Part shown: positions 5,633 to 12,793 of the stretch, piece by piece
Layout: each line of letters starts with the position of its first letter
Numbering within the stretch: position 1 is the stretch's first letter
Assembly: GCA_050250135.1 (NCBI GenBank)
Contig: JBFWPF010000032.1
Span: 1-17,367 of the forward strand
Direction: 5' to 3'
DNA: 17,367 nucleotides
DNA from: JBFWPF01 sp050250135
GTDB taxonomy: Bacteria > Chlamydiota > Chlamydiia > Chlamydiales > JAFEGQ01
Made by a program: the position numbers and the translations under genes
The notes under the pieces: generated by a model
Seen by the model: the letters and a program-made list of their open reading frames with translations, nothing else
Told to the model about the DNA's origin: nothing
Database searches by the model: none

Positions 5633-6445
5633 ATGAGTTCCGCAATATATGAATTTGTTGAGCCCATGCGCTTCTACTACCAGATGCGGAGTGAGCTATC
5701 CATAAGTCCGACCAATTTGAATGACTCTTTTATAGGAGAGGTGATCCTCTCTACCCCTAAGTGGGAGGGTCCCCCCAAGGGAACGGAGTACTGGCAGAAG
5801 ACGGTAGAGAAGGGGCAGAAGCTCCATTATGCGGCAGTGGGTGCGCTCGCCCTTTTTCTGGGCAGCCTCTTTGTCTGGCGCCGAAGCGAAGCGATTCGGG
5901 TGCAGCTGCTTAGCTTTTGCGGAACTGTTGGAGGGGGAATTGCCTCGGGTTGGACTCTCAATCGGGCCCGCTCTTACGTCAATCTCTCAGAGGAGGAGAC
6001 CCTGCTCCGTTTTCAAAGTGAAGCATCCGGCTGCACCGATTTTCCCAAGTTTGTGAGGCAGGTCTGCTCCTACCGCAAGGTCGATGAAAAAGGAACGGAT
6101 GCCCACCTCGATCCAATGGTGATCTCTCAGTATAAATTCTTCGAGAAATACCCTTTTAAGTCAGAGGAGGGCGACCCGATTCACCTCCTGCTGGGCCACC
6201 TGGCCAAAGCGGTTGTCGAGTGCGACCAGGTCTATGCTGCCAAAAGGAAGAGCATTGATAGCGCGGCCTTGAACCGGTTGAAAGGGGAGGGGGTCGCTTC
6301 CCTATGGAGCGTTTTGAAGGATTGGACCCGAGAGCGGAGTGAGCTCGACGAGGCCTTTCAGTTTGTGGAGGGGGATATCCGCCATCAGCTGAAGCAGATC
6401 GAGTTGCTCGGTCTGGGCGATTTCCTCAGCACCATTATTCGGTAG
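5633..6445 (+). CDS. Inc-like two-helix membrane protein, candidate type III effector
   Basis: A 270-residue protein with no recognised enzyme motif. After a polar N-terminus of about 64 residues come two hydrophobic helices close together (about 65-82 and 90-109) joined by a short basic loop (RRSEAIRVQ), then a charged C-terminal domain of about 160 residues ending in helices (DEAFQFVEGDIRHQLKQIEL). The close-spaced hydrophobic pair is the shape of chlamydial inclusion-membrane (Inc) proteins. The second helix, SFCGTVGGGIASG, and the following VNLSEEE match the protein at 12794 (SSCGATLGGGLGLG, VDLSAKEE), so they form a local family. It has its own promoter and is convergent with fabI (11-base overlap of ends). 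In C. trachomatis the effector CteG (CT105) lies beside fabI on the other side. Secretion is inference. Confidence 0.65.
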   Translation: MSSAIYEFVEPMRFYYQMRSELSISPTNLNDSFIGEVILSTPKWEGPPKGTEYWQKTVEKGQKLHYAAVGALALFLGSLFVWRRSEAIRVQLLSFCGTVGGGIASGWTLNRARSYVNLSEEETLLRFQSEASGCTDFPKFVRQVCSYRKVDEKGTDAHLDPMVISQYKFFEKYPFKSEEGDPIHLLLGHLAKAVVECDQVYAAKRKSIDSAALNRLKGEGVASLWSVLKDWTRERSELDEAFQFVEGDIRHQLKQIELLGLGDFLSTIIR

Positions 6446-7316
6446 CCATCCCCATGCTATGGTAGCCGTGGTCGACGTGGATCGTCTCCCCATTGATTGC
6501 AACCCCTAGTGGCGAGCAGAGGAAGGCAGCTACGGCCCCCACCTCATCGGCCGAAAGCTCCTGTTGGATCGGCGAGTTGGCCTTCACATAGGTGACCATC
6601 CGCTCGATCATCCCAATCGCTTTAGCTGCTCGGGAGGGGAGGGGACCCGCCGAGATCGCGTTTGCCCGCAGCCCCCACTTCCGTCCCGCCTCATAGGCGA
6701 TCGTCCGGGTATCGCTCTCCAGCGCCGCCTTGGCCGAGCTCATCCCGCCCCCATAACCGGGGATCGTCCGTTCCGATGCCATATAGGTGAGGGTCAGGCT
6801 CGCCCCGCCTCGGTTCATATGGGGCCCTAAGTAGCGCAGCAGACTCACATAGGAGTAGGCTGAGGAGCTAACCGCCGCCAAATACCCCTTCCGGGAGGTC
6901 TCCAGCAGCGGATTTTTCACCTCAGGGCCATTGGCCAGCGAGTGGATCAGGATGTCGATCTTCCCATGGTCCCTACCGATCTTCTCAGCCACCTCCGAAA
7001 TGGTGTAGCCCGACGCCCCCTGGTACCGCTTGTTCTCCCGGATCTCCTGGGGCACATCCTCAGGGGTGTCAAAGGTCGCATCGAGCGAGTAGACCTGCGC
7101 AATCTCCATCAGGGAGCCATCGGGGAGCTTTCTCGACTCATCAAACTTCCCCATCTCATAGGCCTTGGTAAAAATTCCTAGAATCGGCGTCCAAGTCCCC
7201 ACCAGGATCTGGCAGCCGGCCGTCGCCAGCGCCTTCGCGATCGCCCACCCAAACCCCTGATCGTCCCCGATCCCTGCGATAAAGGCCTTTTTTCCCTTGA
7301 GATCGATCTTCAACAT
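6435..7316 (-). CDS. fabI: Enoyl-ACP reductase FabI, plant/chlamydial type
   Basis: NADH-dependent enoyl-acyl carrier protein reductase, the last step of each fatty-acid elongation cycle. At the start lies the nucleotide-binding segment GIGDDQGFGWAIA. The SLANGPEV strand, Tyr178 in TYMASERTIPGYGGGM, Tyr188 and Lys196 (SSAKAALESDTR) form the catalytic region, and NAISAGPLPSRAAKAIG follows. The Tyr-x7-Lys spacing and the GYGGGMSSAKAALESD string are those of plant plastid and chlamydial enzymes, one residue longer than E. coli Tyr-x6-Lys. ATG 7316 is preferred (GGGAGG upstream, MLKIDLKGKKAFIAG matches the family); an upstream ATG at 7382 would add 22 unrelated residues and cross the divergent promoter region. 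The length is 293 residues. It is divergent from the RluA-type gene. Confidence 0.95.
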   Translation of the reverse strand: MLKIDLKGKKAFIAGIGDDQGFGWAIAKALATAGCQILVGTWTPILGIFTKAYEMGKFDESRKLPDGSLMEIAQVYSLDATFDTPEDVPQEIRENKRYQGASGYTISEVAEKIGRDHGKIDILIHSLANGPEVKNPLLETSRKGYLAAVSSSAYSYVSLLRYLGPHMNRGGASLTLTYMASERTIPGYGGGMSSAKAALESDTRTIAYEAGRKWGLRANAISAGPLPSRAAKAIGMIERMVTYVKANSPIQQELSADEVGAVAAFLCSPLGVAINGETIHVDHGYHSMGMATE

Positions 7317-7375
7317 GGCGCTTTGCCTCCCTGATAAGGTAAAATAGGGAGCAATGTTAGCAGGGAGCATGTGGA

Positions 7376-8149
7376 ATGACAAGCTGGCGTTGCGAGGAGC
7401 CCCTTCCCTTGCGCACCTTTCTATCCCGGCAGCTCTCCCTCTCGCTGCGACAAGTAAACCGTTTCCTTGATCAAAACCGGTGTCAGGTCAATGGCCGTTT
7501 TGAGCGATTTGGGAGCCGGCGGCTTGTCGCAGGAGATCGAGTGGTCCTGGAGGTAGAGGAGCGAACTAGAGGGGAGCCGAAGGTCTTGTTTGAGGATCCT
7601 CAGCTCCTTGTCCTTGACAAACCGGCCGGTTGGACTTCGGAGCGGTGCGCTGAGTGGGCCCGCGCAACCCTCGTTCACCGGCTCGACCGCGATACCTCGG
7701 GGGTCCTCCTACTCGCGAAGGGGGATCCGGCCCACTTAGAGGATCAGTTCCGAAAGCGGCTGGTCGAGAAGCACTACCTCGCCGTTGTTGTGGGCGTGCC
7801 CAGGCAATCCTCCGGGGAGATCACGAGCCACCTCGCCCTCAAAGGGACCTTCTCGGGGCAGAAGATCTACGGCTCGGCCCCCACCGGAAAGCTGTCGAAG
7901 ACCTCTTGGGAACTCCTCTTCTCAAGCCCCTCAGAATCGCTCCTAAGGTGCACCCCCCACACCGGCCGCACCCACCAGATTCGGGTCCACCTTGCCGAGA
8001 TGGGCCACCCCGTTGTGGGCGATGGGCAGTATGGGCAGGGGGGACGGATGCCGGGCCGCCACCTCCTCCACGCCGAAAGCCTTACCCTCATCGATCCCGC
8101 CGTCACCTTTACCTCTCCAGCCCCTCCTGAGATTGCATGCGCATCCTGA
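7376..8149 (+). CDS. RluA-family 23S rRNA/tRNA pseudouridine synthase
   Basis: A 257-residue pseudouridine synthase. An S4-like RNA-binding segment opens the protein (FLSRQLSLSLRQVNRFLDQN ... VNGRFERFGSRRLVAGDRVVL). The catalytic domain has LVHRLDRDTSGVLLLAK with the catalytic Asp in HRLDRDTSG, then the conserved TPHTGRTHQIRVHLA and GHPVVGDGQYG motifs. It isomerises uridines in rRNA or tRNA; the exact target cannot be assigned. In C. trachomatis an RluA-type gene (CT106) lies near fabI (CT104), so the locus is conserved. GGGAG lies 9 bases before ATG 7376. The stop overlaps the heptosyltransferase start by 13 bases, implying coupled translation. Confidence 0.9.
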   Translation: MTSWRCEEPLPLRTFLSRQLSLSLRQVNRFLDQNRCQVNGRFERFGSRRLVAGDRVVLEVEERTRGEPKVLFEDPQLLVLDKPAGWTSERCAEWARATLVHRLDRDTSGVLLLAKGDPAHLEDQFRKRLVEKHYLAVVVGVPRQSSGEITSHLALKGTFSGQKIYGSAPTGKLSKTSWELLFSSPSESLLRCTPHTGRTHQIRVHLAEMGHPVVGDGQYGQGGRMPGRHLLHAESLTLIDPAVTFTSPAPPEIACAS

Positions 8150-9114
8150 TCGTCAAAACCAGCTCACTCGGCGATATCCTTCACGCCTTTCCGATTCTCG
8201 ATGCCCTCCCATCTGCGCAGATTGACTGGGTCGTCGAGCGCCCCTTTGCCGAGCTAGTCAGTCGCCATCCCCTCGTCCACCAGACCCTTACTGTCGATAC
8301 CAAACAGTGGCGAAAGGGGAGGAGCCTCAAGGGTTTTGCAGAATTCTGCCGGACTTTGCGCCATACCCCCTACGACTGGGTTTTCGATCTCCAGGGCAAC
8401 TGCAAGTCGGCCCTCTTTACCCTTCTTGCCCGAAGCAAAAACAAGGTCGGCTTTGGAAAAGAGACGGTCCCCGAGTGGCCCAACCTGCTTGCCACCAAAA
8501 CCCGCTATAATCCCCCTCCTGGTCGCAATATCCGCCAAGACTACCTCTACCTCGTCTCGCAGGCGCTGGGTATTCCTGATGAACTCCCTCAACGGACCAC
8601 CCCCCTTACCGTTACCGCTAAGGAGCGCTCCCAAGTGGACAAGCTCCTCGCCCACCCCAAGCTCCAGCAAAAAAGGATCCTTGTCTGCCCCGGCTCAGCC
8701 TGGCCCAACAAGCGGCTCCCCCTGCCGGCCCTCGTCACCTTCTGCAGCCGAATCGACGGGGGCCTCATCTGGCTCTGGGGAAACGACGAGGAGCGGGGAT
8801 TGGCTCACCAGTTGCACCAGCAGTTTGGGACCCGAAGTGTGGTGGCGCCCAAGCTCTCCCTTCCCGCCCTCCAGCATCTGATGGGGCAGGTCGACCGGAT
8901 CATCACCATGGACTCCCTCCCCCTCCACCTAGCCGGCCTTACCTCCACCCATACCACCAGCTTTTTCGGCCCCTCCCTTGCCGCCAAGTATGCCCCCCTA
9001 GGCGACCACCATACCCCCCTCCAGGGCACCTGCCCATATAATCAAACATTTACTAAGCGCTGCCCCAAACTTCGCAGCTGCCCCACTGGCGCATGTATGG
9101 ATAGCTTGGTATAA
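8137..9114 (+). CDS. Lipopolysaccharide heptosyltransferase I-like (GT9)
   Basis: A 325-residue glycosyltransferase of family 9, closest in layout to WaaC. It begins MRILIVKTSSLGDILHAFP, the family N-terminal loop, has YDWVFDLQGNCKSALFT, a PGSAWPNKRLP nucleotide-sugar contact region and the C-terminal TMDSLPLHLAGL motif, and ends with a Cys-rich tail (RCPKLRSCPTGACM). WaaC adds the first heptose to Kdo of the lipopolysaccharide inner core on the cytosolic face of the inner membrane. Chlamydiaceae LPS carries only Kdo, so a heptosyltransferase suggests a fuller core in this organism. It overlaps the RluA-type gene by 13 bases. The specific transferase number (I, II or another GT9) is not certain. 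Confidence 0.85.
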   Translation: MRILIVKTSSLGDILHAFPILDALPSAQIDWVVERPFAELVSRHPLVHQTLTVDTKQWRKGRSLKGFAEFCRTLRHTPYDWVFDLQGNCKSALFTLLARSKNKVGFGKETVPEWPNLLATKTRYNPPPGRNIRQDYLYLVSQALGIPDELPQRTTPLTVTAKERSQVDKLLAHPKLQQKRILVCPGSAWPNKRLPLPALVTFCSRIDGGLIWLWGNDEERGLAHQLHQQFGTRSVVAPKLSLPALQHLMGQVDRIITMDSLPLHLAGLTSTHTTSFFGPSLAAKYAPLGDHHTPLQGTCPYNQTFTKRCPKLRSCPTGACMDSLV

Positions 9115-9115
9115 T
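9107..9115 (+). promoter_or_regulatory. Extended -10 promoter for the DMT transporter
   Basis: TGGTATAAT gives a perfect TATAAT (9110-9115) preceded by TG one base upstream, an extended -10 element. There is no good -35 at the right distance (about TGGCGC). It overlaps the heptosyltransferase stop codon. The expected transcript start near 9122 leaves a leader of roughly 22 bases with GAGGAG before ATG 9145. Confidence 0.5.
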
Positions 9116-9144
9116 GGTGCCTTAACTTTAGAGGAGCCCTCACG

Positions 9145-10068
9145 ATGTGGCTTGTCTTTGTCCTTTACGCCCTGTTTGCCAGCGTCTTTACGGTTAGTAA
9201 GGAGTGCCTTGCCTTTACTGAACCCCTCTTCTTTGTCGGCTCCCGGATGGCAACCGCCGGGGGGCTCCTCCTCCTCTTTCAGCTCGTACGGGGAAGGGGG
9301 GTCAGGATCGATAGGGGGAGCCTTTTCCTTGTCGCGCAGCTCGCCTTCGTTGCGATCTACCTCACTAACGCCCTCGAGGTGTGGGGGCTGCAGTACCTTA
9401 CCTCCTTTAAAACCTGCTTTATCTACAGCCTCTCCCCCTTCCTTACCGCCCTCCTCTCCTACTGGCTCCTTAAGGATCGGATCCGAGGTAAGCAGTGGCT
9501 CGCCCTGGTTGTTGGGTTTGCCGGCTGCGTACCGGTGATGCTCGACCAGACCCTGCAGGAGGGGCTTGCGGGCTCCCTCCTCGGCTTTTCCTGGGCCGAA
9601 CTGGCTGTATTGGGAGCGGCCATCTCGGGCGTTTATGGGTGGATAGTCTTGAGCCGCCTTGTGTCACAGCGGAAGCTCTCTCCGCTGACGGTCAACGGCT
9701 GGGCGATGTTGATCGGTGGAGGGGCGGCTCTTCTCCACTCGGCCTTTGTTGAGAACTGGAACCCCCTCCCGACCACCCGGCCGCTGGCCTTCCTCTGGCA
9801 TGCTGGGATCGTCCTGGTGATCTCCAACCTCGTCGCCTACAACCTCTACGGCTACCTCCTCCGCCGCTTCTCCACCACGTTGATGAGTTTTGCCGGGTTC
9901 TCAACCTTCTTCTTCACTGCCCTCTTCGGCTGGCTCTTTTTGAATGAGCGGGTGACCTGGCCCTTCTACCTATCGGCGGCGTTTGTCTTTGGGGCACTGA
10001 CCCTCTACCACTCGGCCGAGATCCGACAAAAGGGGTGGGTATTTGCCAAGCGAGAGACAGAGTACTAG
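9145..10068 (+). CDS. DMT-superfamily (EamA) inner-membrane transporter
   Basis: A 307-residue very hydrophobic protein with about ten membrane helices in two EamA halves: the first begins LVFVLYALFASVFTVSKECL and the second around ELAVLGAAISGVYGWIVLSR. A family-like feature is the helix end ALLSYWLLKDRIRGKQWLAL, mirrored near the C-terminus by FGWLFLNERVTWPFYLSAAF. The substrate cannot be read from the sequence. Chlamydiae use DMT-family carriers for host metabolites, including an S-adenosylmethionine carrier, so a metabolite importer is plausible. It has an extended -10 promoter and a GAGGAG ribosome site. The stop overlaps the mnmA stop on the opposite strand through the palindrome CTAG. 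Confidence 0.88.
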   Translation: MWLVFVLYALFASVFTVSKECLAFTEPLFFVGSRMATAGGLLLLFQLVRGRGVRIDRGSLFLVAQLAFVAIYLTNALEVWGLQYLTSFKTCFIYSLSPFLTALLSYWLLKDRIRGKQWLALVVGFAGCVPVMLDQTLQEGLAGSLLGFSWAELAVLGAAISGVYGWIVLSRLVSQRKLSPLTVNGWAMLIGGGAALLHSAFVENWNPLPTTRPLAFLWHAGIVLVISNLVAYNLYGYLLRRFSTTLMSFAGFSTFFFTALFGWLFLNERVTWPFYLSAAFVFGALTLYHSAEIRQKGWVFAKRETEY

Positions 10069-11147
10069 CTGATCCACCCGCCGCCGAAGACCCGGTCGCC
10101 GTCGTAGAAGACGGCCGCCTGGCCAGGGGTGATGGCATGCTGGGGTCTGTCGAAGACGACGCGGGCCCGGTTGCCCTCTAGAGCGGTGACGGTCCCTGCC
10201 GATTCGGGACTGCGGGAGCGGACCCGGATGGTGAGGGAAAAGCTCTCCCCTGGAGTGGGGTGGTGGGCGATCCAGTTGACCCGCTCGACTAGGCACTCGG
10301 TGCTGTGGGTCGCCTCGCGGGGGCCGACGGTGACCTCATGGGTGGCGGGGTCGATGCTGGTGACATAGAGGGGCTCTCCAAAGGCGATGCCGAGCCCTTT
10401 TCGCTGGCCGACAGTGACCCGGTGGATCCCCTCGTGCTCGCCAAGGGTACGGCCATCAACATGGCGGACCTTGCCGGTTTTTTTGGCCATGTGGGGGAAC
10501 GTACGCTCAATAAAGGCGGCATAGTTGCCGTCGGGGATAAAGCAGATGTCCTGGCTTTCGGGCTTTCGCGCGGTGACGAGGTGGTGCTTTTCGGCCAGCT
10601 CCCGGATGTAGGGCTTGGTGTAGCCGCCGAGGGGAAACAGGGTCTTCGAGAGCTGCTCCTGCGTCATGCTAAAGAGGAAGTAGGACTGATCTTTATTCCG
10701 GTCGACCCCTTTGAGAAGCTCCCAGCGGCCCGTTTTTTCATTGTGTTGGATGCGCGCATAGTGGCCGGTGCACACCTTTTCAGCGCCGACCTCGACCGCC
10801 TTTTTGTAGAGGGTGTCGAACTTGAGCTTCTCGTTGCAGAGGATGCAGGGGCTAGGGGTTCTGCCCCGGTTGTACTCCTCGGCAAAGACCGAGACGACCT
10901 CGTTCCAGAACTCCTCGCGGAAATTGATGGCATAGAAGGGGATCCCAAGGGTGTCACAGACGAGGCGGGCATCTTCGACCGATTCGGCGCCGCAGCAGCT
11001 CTTATCGGAGCAGGAGGCCCCTTCCGCCTCTTCCCCTTTCCAGAGGCGCATGGTCATCCCGATGCAGTCGTAGCCCTCCTCTTCCATTAATGCGGCGCAG
11101 ACCGATGAGTCGACGCCGCCCGACATGGCGATCACGACTCTCTTCAT
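10065..11147 (-). CDS. mnmA: tRNA 2-thiouridylase MnmA (TrmU)
   Basis: A 360-residue tRNA-modifying enzyme that activates U34 of tRNA Lys, Glu and Gln with ATP and inserts sulfur at C2. It has the PP-loop AMSGGVDSS at residues 7-15, the first catalytic Cys in TPSPCILCN (C101, with C104 nearby), the second in SQDICFIPDGNY (C202), KDQSYFLF and the C-terminal beta domain with GQAAVFYDGDRVFGGGWI. The length is normal. Its start overlaps the end of the upstream ATPase gene by 4 bases (ATGA), so the two form an operon. A minor point is a second Cys cluster near residues 46-52 (SCSDKSCCG), also seen in some bacterial MnmA as I recall. Confidence 0.96.
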   Translation of the reverse strand: MKRVVIAMSGGVDSSVCAALMEEEGYDCIGMTMRLWKGEEAEGASCSDKSCCGAESVEDARLVCDTLGIPFYAINFREEFWNEVVSVFAEEYNRGRTPSPCILCNEKLKFDTLYKKAVEVGAEKVCTGHYARIQHNEKTGRWELLKGVDRNKDQSYFLFSMTQEQLSKTLFPLGGYTKPYIRELAEKHHLVTARKPESQDICFIPDGNYAAFIERTFPHMAKKTGKVRHVDGRTLGEHEGIHRVTVGQRKGLGIAFGEPLYVTSIDPATHEVTVGPREATHSTECLVERVNWIAHHPTPGESFSLTIRVRSRSPESAGTVTALEGNRARVVFDRPQHAITPGQAAVFYDGDRVFGGGWIS

Positions 11148-12238
11148 GGAAGGAGCACCTCAAAGTCGAGGTGGCTCTCGACGAGTTCAATGGCCTTCTC
11201 GACCTTGCAGAGGTCGCCGCGGGCAATTTTGGCGGTAAAGCGGGCGATCTTCTCCATGGCGCGGTAGCTGGCCACAGGGGCGTAGAGGACGGGGACTTTT
11301 GCCGCCCGCATCTTTTCGACCATCAGGGGGGTAGGCTGCGTGTGGCCGGTGAGGAGAAGGCCCCGCTCCAGATCCTCTTCAGGGTGGCTTCTAGCGGCAA
11401 TCTCGTCGGCAAGGGTCGCCTCGATGATATCTTCGCGGGTGGCGTGAGTGATGATCAGCTCGCCGTGCCTCGGAGTGTGGTGGTAGTGCTGCCCGGCGGT
11501 GACGATCAGCCGCTCTGAAAAGAAGTGGCGGTAGGCGAACTCCTCGCCGGCAAGGAGCTCTCCGGAGAAAAGCTGCTGAAAGTCGCGCAGGGTAGGGGCA
11601 TCGAGGAGGGGAGAGTAGGGGATGGTGCCGGCAAGGGGAATGCCCCACCTGGCGAGGGCCTTGCCGACATACTCGGTCACCATCTCCCGCTTTTCAGGCA
11701 ATACCTTGTTCAGGATCACCGCCCGCACCTTCACCCCTCTAGCCTCGAGGAGGGCACGGTTAACGGCGAGCTGATCGAAGGCTGAGCCGACTCCGCCGGT
11801 GGAGACAAGGACGACCTCTAGGCCGAGCTTTGCGGCGACATCGGCGTTGGAGAGGCCAATGATCGAGCCGACGCCGCAATGGCCGGTCCCCTCAACAAGG
11901 GTAAAATCGTGGGCGGAGGTGATCGCTCCGTAGGCCTTGCCGATCCGCTCCTCGAGATGGTCCTGTTTGACCTGGCCGTCGAGAAAGTCGCGGGTAAAGC
12001 CGGCAGGGACGATCACAGGGGACATCTGGTCGTAGGGAGAGGTAAGCCCAAAGTGTTCGCGAAAGAGGGCCACATCCTTGTCGACATGGAGCCCCTCCTC
12101 GACTTCGACATGGCGCTGGCCGACCGGCTTGATAAAACCGACCCGCCCTGCCCGCTTCTTTAGGCCTGAGAGGATCCCAAGGCAGGTGGTGGTCTTCCCG
12201 ACGTTCTGGTTGGTAGCAGCGATAAAGAGGGCTTTCAT
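11144..12238 (-). CDS. BioD-like P-loop ATPase with C-terminal DRTGG-type domain
   Basis: A 364-residue two-domain protein. The N-terminal domain resembles dethiobiotin synthetase/cobyrinate synthase ATPases: P-loop AATNQNVGKTTT at residues 4-15, FIKPVGQRH, and a Gly-rich LVEGTGHCGVGSIIGLSNAD loop, with VVLVSTGGVGSAFDQL after it. The C-terminal part (about 210-340) looks like the DRTGG-type regulatory domain found beside phosphotransacetylase, with ERLIVTAGQ and LITHATREDIIEA and LLLTGHTQP. The function is unknown; there is no phosphotransacetylase catalytic domain. I set the start at ATG 12238 because the P-loop lies at the usual distance, although no ribosome site is visible; a TTG at 12259 is in frame. 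The end overlaps mnmA by 4 bases. It is divergent from mazG across 50 bases. Confidence 0.72.
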   Translation of the reverse strand: MKALFIAATNQNVGKTTTCLGILSGLKKRAGRVGFIKPVGQRHVEVEEGLHVDKDVALFREHFGLTSPYDQMSPVIVPAGFTRDFLDGQVKQDHLEERIGKAYGAITSAHDFTLVEGTGHCGVGSIIGLSNADVAAKLGLEVVLVSTGGVGSAFDQLAVNRALLEARGVKVRAVILNKVLPEKREMVTEYVGKALARWGIPLAGTIPYSPLLDAPTLRDFQQLFSGELLAGEEFAYRHFFSERLIVTAGQHYHHTPRHGELIITHATREDIIEATLADEIAARSHPEEDLERGLLLTGHTQPTPLMVEKMRAAKVPVLYAPVASYRAMEKIARFTAKIARGDLCKVEKAIELVESHLDFEVLLP

Positions 12239-12272
12239 AACGGCAAAAGCATACCCCAAAACCCCTTATCTG

Positions 12273-12281
12273 TGGTAAAAT
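12273..12281 (+). promoter_or_regulatory. Extended -10 promoter for mazG, possibly leaderless
   Basis: TGGTAAAAT provides a -10 hexamer TAAAAT (12276-12281) with TG one base upstream; no -35 match is seen. The ATG of mazG begins 7 bases after the -10 end, where transcription should start, and the seven intervening bases (TCTCCCC) hold no ribosome site. The message may therefore start at or just before the AUG. Confidence 0.4.
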
Positions 12282-12288
12282 TCTCCCC

Positions 12289-12663
12289 ATGGATCAACTA
12301 AAAAATATCATCGACACCTTAATGGGGCCCGATGGGTGCCCTTGGGATCGCAAGCAAACTTTTGAAAGCCTCCGGTCGGGCCTTCGGGAGGAGGTGGAGG
12401 AGGTGATCGCCGCGGTTGAGGGGCAGGACCACGACAACCTCAAGGAAGAACTTGGCGATGTTCTGATGATCCTTTTCCTCTATGCGGGGATTGCGGAGAA
12501 GCGCAATCTATTTACCCTAAATGATGTTGTGAAGGGGACTTGCGAGAAGTTGATCCACCGCCACCCCCATGTCTTTGGGGAGGAGAAGGCGGCGACAGCG
12601 GAGGAGGCCCTGGCGATCTGGCGCCGTCAAAAAGGGGTAGCAAAGAAGGCCAAGATAGCCTAA
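12289..12663 (+). CDS. mazG: MazG-type nucleoside triphosphate pyrophosphohydrolase, single domain
   Basis: A 124-residue enzyme that hydrolyses (d)NTPs to monophosphate and pyrophosphate, likely cleaning up non-canonical nucleotides. The all-alpha MazG fold is shown by CPWDRKQTFESLRSGLREEVEEV, the metal-binding Glu/Asp set in REEVEEV and EELGDVLM, and the KLIHRHPHVFG motif. The E. coli enzyme has two such domains in about 263 residues; this one has only one and stops after IWRRQKG, a length also seen in other bacteria. No Shine-Dalgarno precedes the ATG. The stop codon TAA is shared with a TAAAAT hexamer that may be the -10 element of the SRP RNA gene. Confidence 0.9.
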   Translation: MDQLKNIIDTLMGPDGCPWDRKQTFESLRSGLREEVEEVIAAVEGQDHDNLKEELGDVLMILFLYAGIAEKRNLFTLNDVVKGTCEKLIHRHPHVFGEEKAATAEEALAIWRRQKGVAKKAKIA

Positions 12664-12666
12664 AAT
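12661..12666 (+). promoter_or_regulatory. Putative -10 element for the SRP RNA gene
   Basis: TAAAAT overlaps the mazG stop codon and lies 7 bases before the first paired base of the SRP RNA at 12674, the right distance for a -10 element. The -35 region at 17 bases spacing (TAGCAA) is a poor match, so this is tentative; the RNA could also be read from the mazG promoter. Confidence 0.35.
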
Positions 12667-12673
12667 CGCTCTT

Positions 12674-12770
12674 GCCGGGGACCTTGTGGAGGGGGCAGGT
12701 CTGAACCAGGTCAGGACGGGAACGGAGCAGCCTTAAGGACATCCGCTCCTGCCACGAGACCATCTCCGGC
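12674..12770 (+). ncRNA. ffs: Signal recognition particle RNA (bacterial small type, 4.5S)
   Basis: A 97-base RNA with the conserved Ffh-binding core: ACCAGGTCAGGACGGGAACG followed by GAGCAGCC, including the GGAA tetraloop and the symmetric and asymmetric loops of the apical domain. The ends pair: GCCGGGGA at 12674-12681 with TCTCCGGC at 12763-12770 (8 pairs, one G-U), followed by CTTGTGG with CCACGAG. It is the short form without an Alu domain. With Ffh it delivers inner-membrane proteins to the Sec translocon. No T-run terminator follows; the next gene starts 24 bases downstream, so read-through into it is likely. The ends are set by the terminal helix and may be off by a few bases. Confidence 0.95.
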
Positions 12771-12793
12771 ACCTTAATCCTTAGGAGGGCTCA

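Noticed and set aside
7317..7382. Longer start for FabI (adds 22 residues)
   Set aside because: MLKIDLKGKKAFIAG matches the usual start and has GGGAGG upstream; the extension crosses the divergent promoter gap.
10305..11090. Plus-strand open frame of 261 residues opposite mnmA
   Set aside because: Entirely antisense to MnmA, whose catalytic motifs are intact; no ribosome site or own motif.
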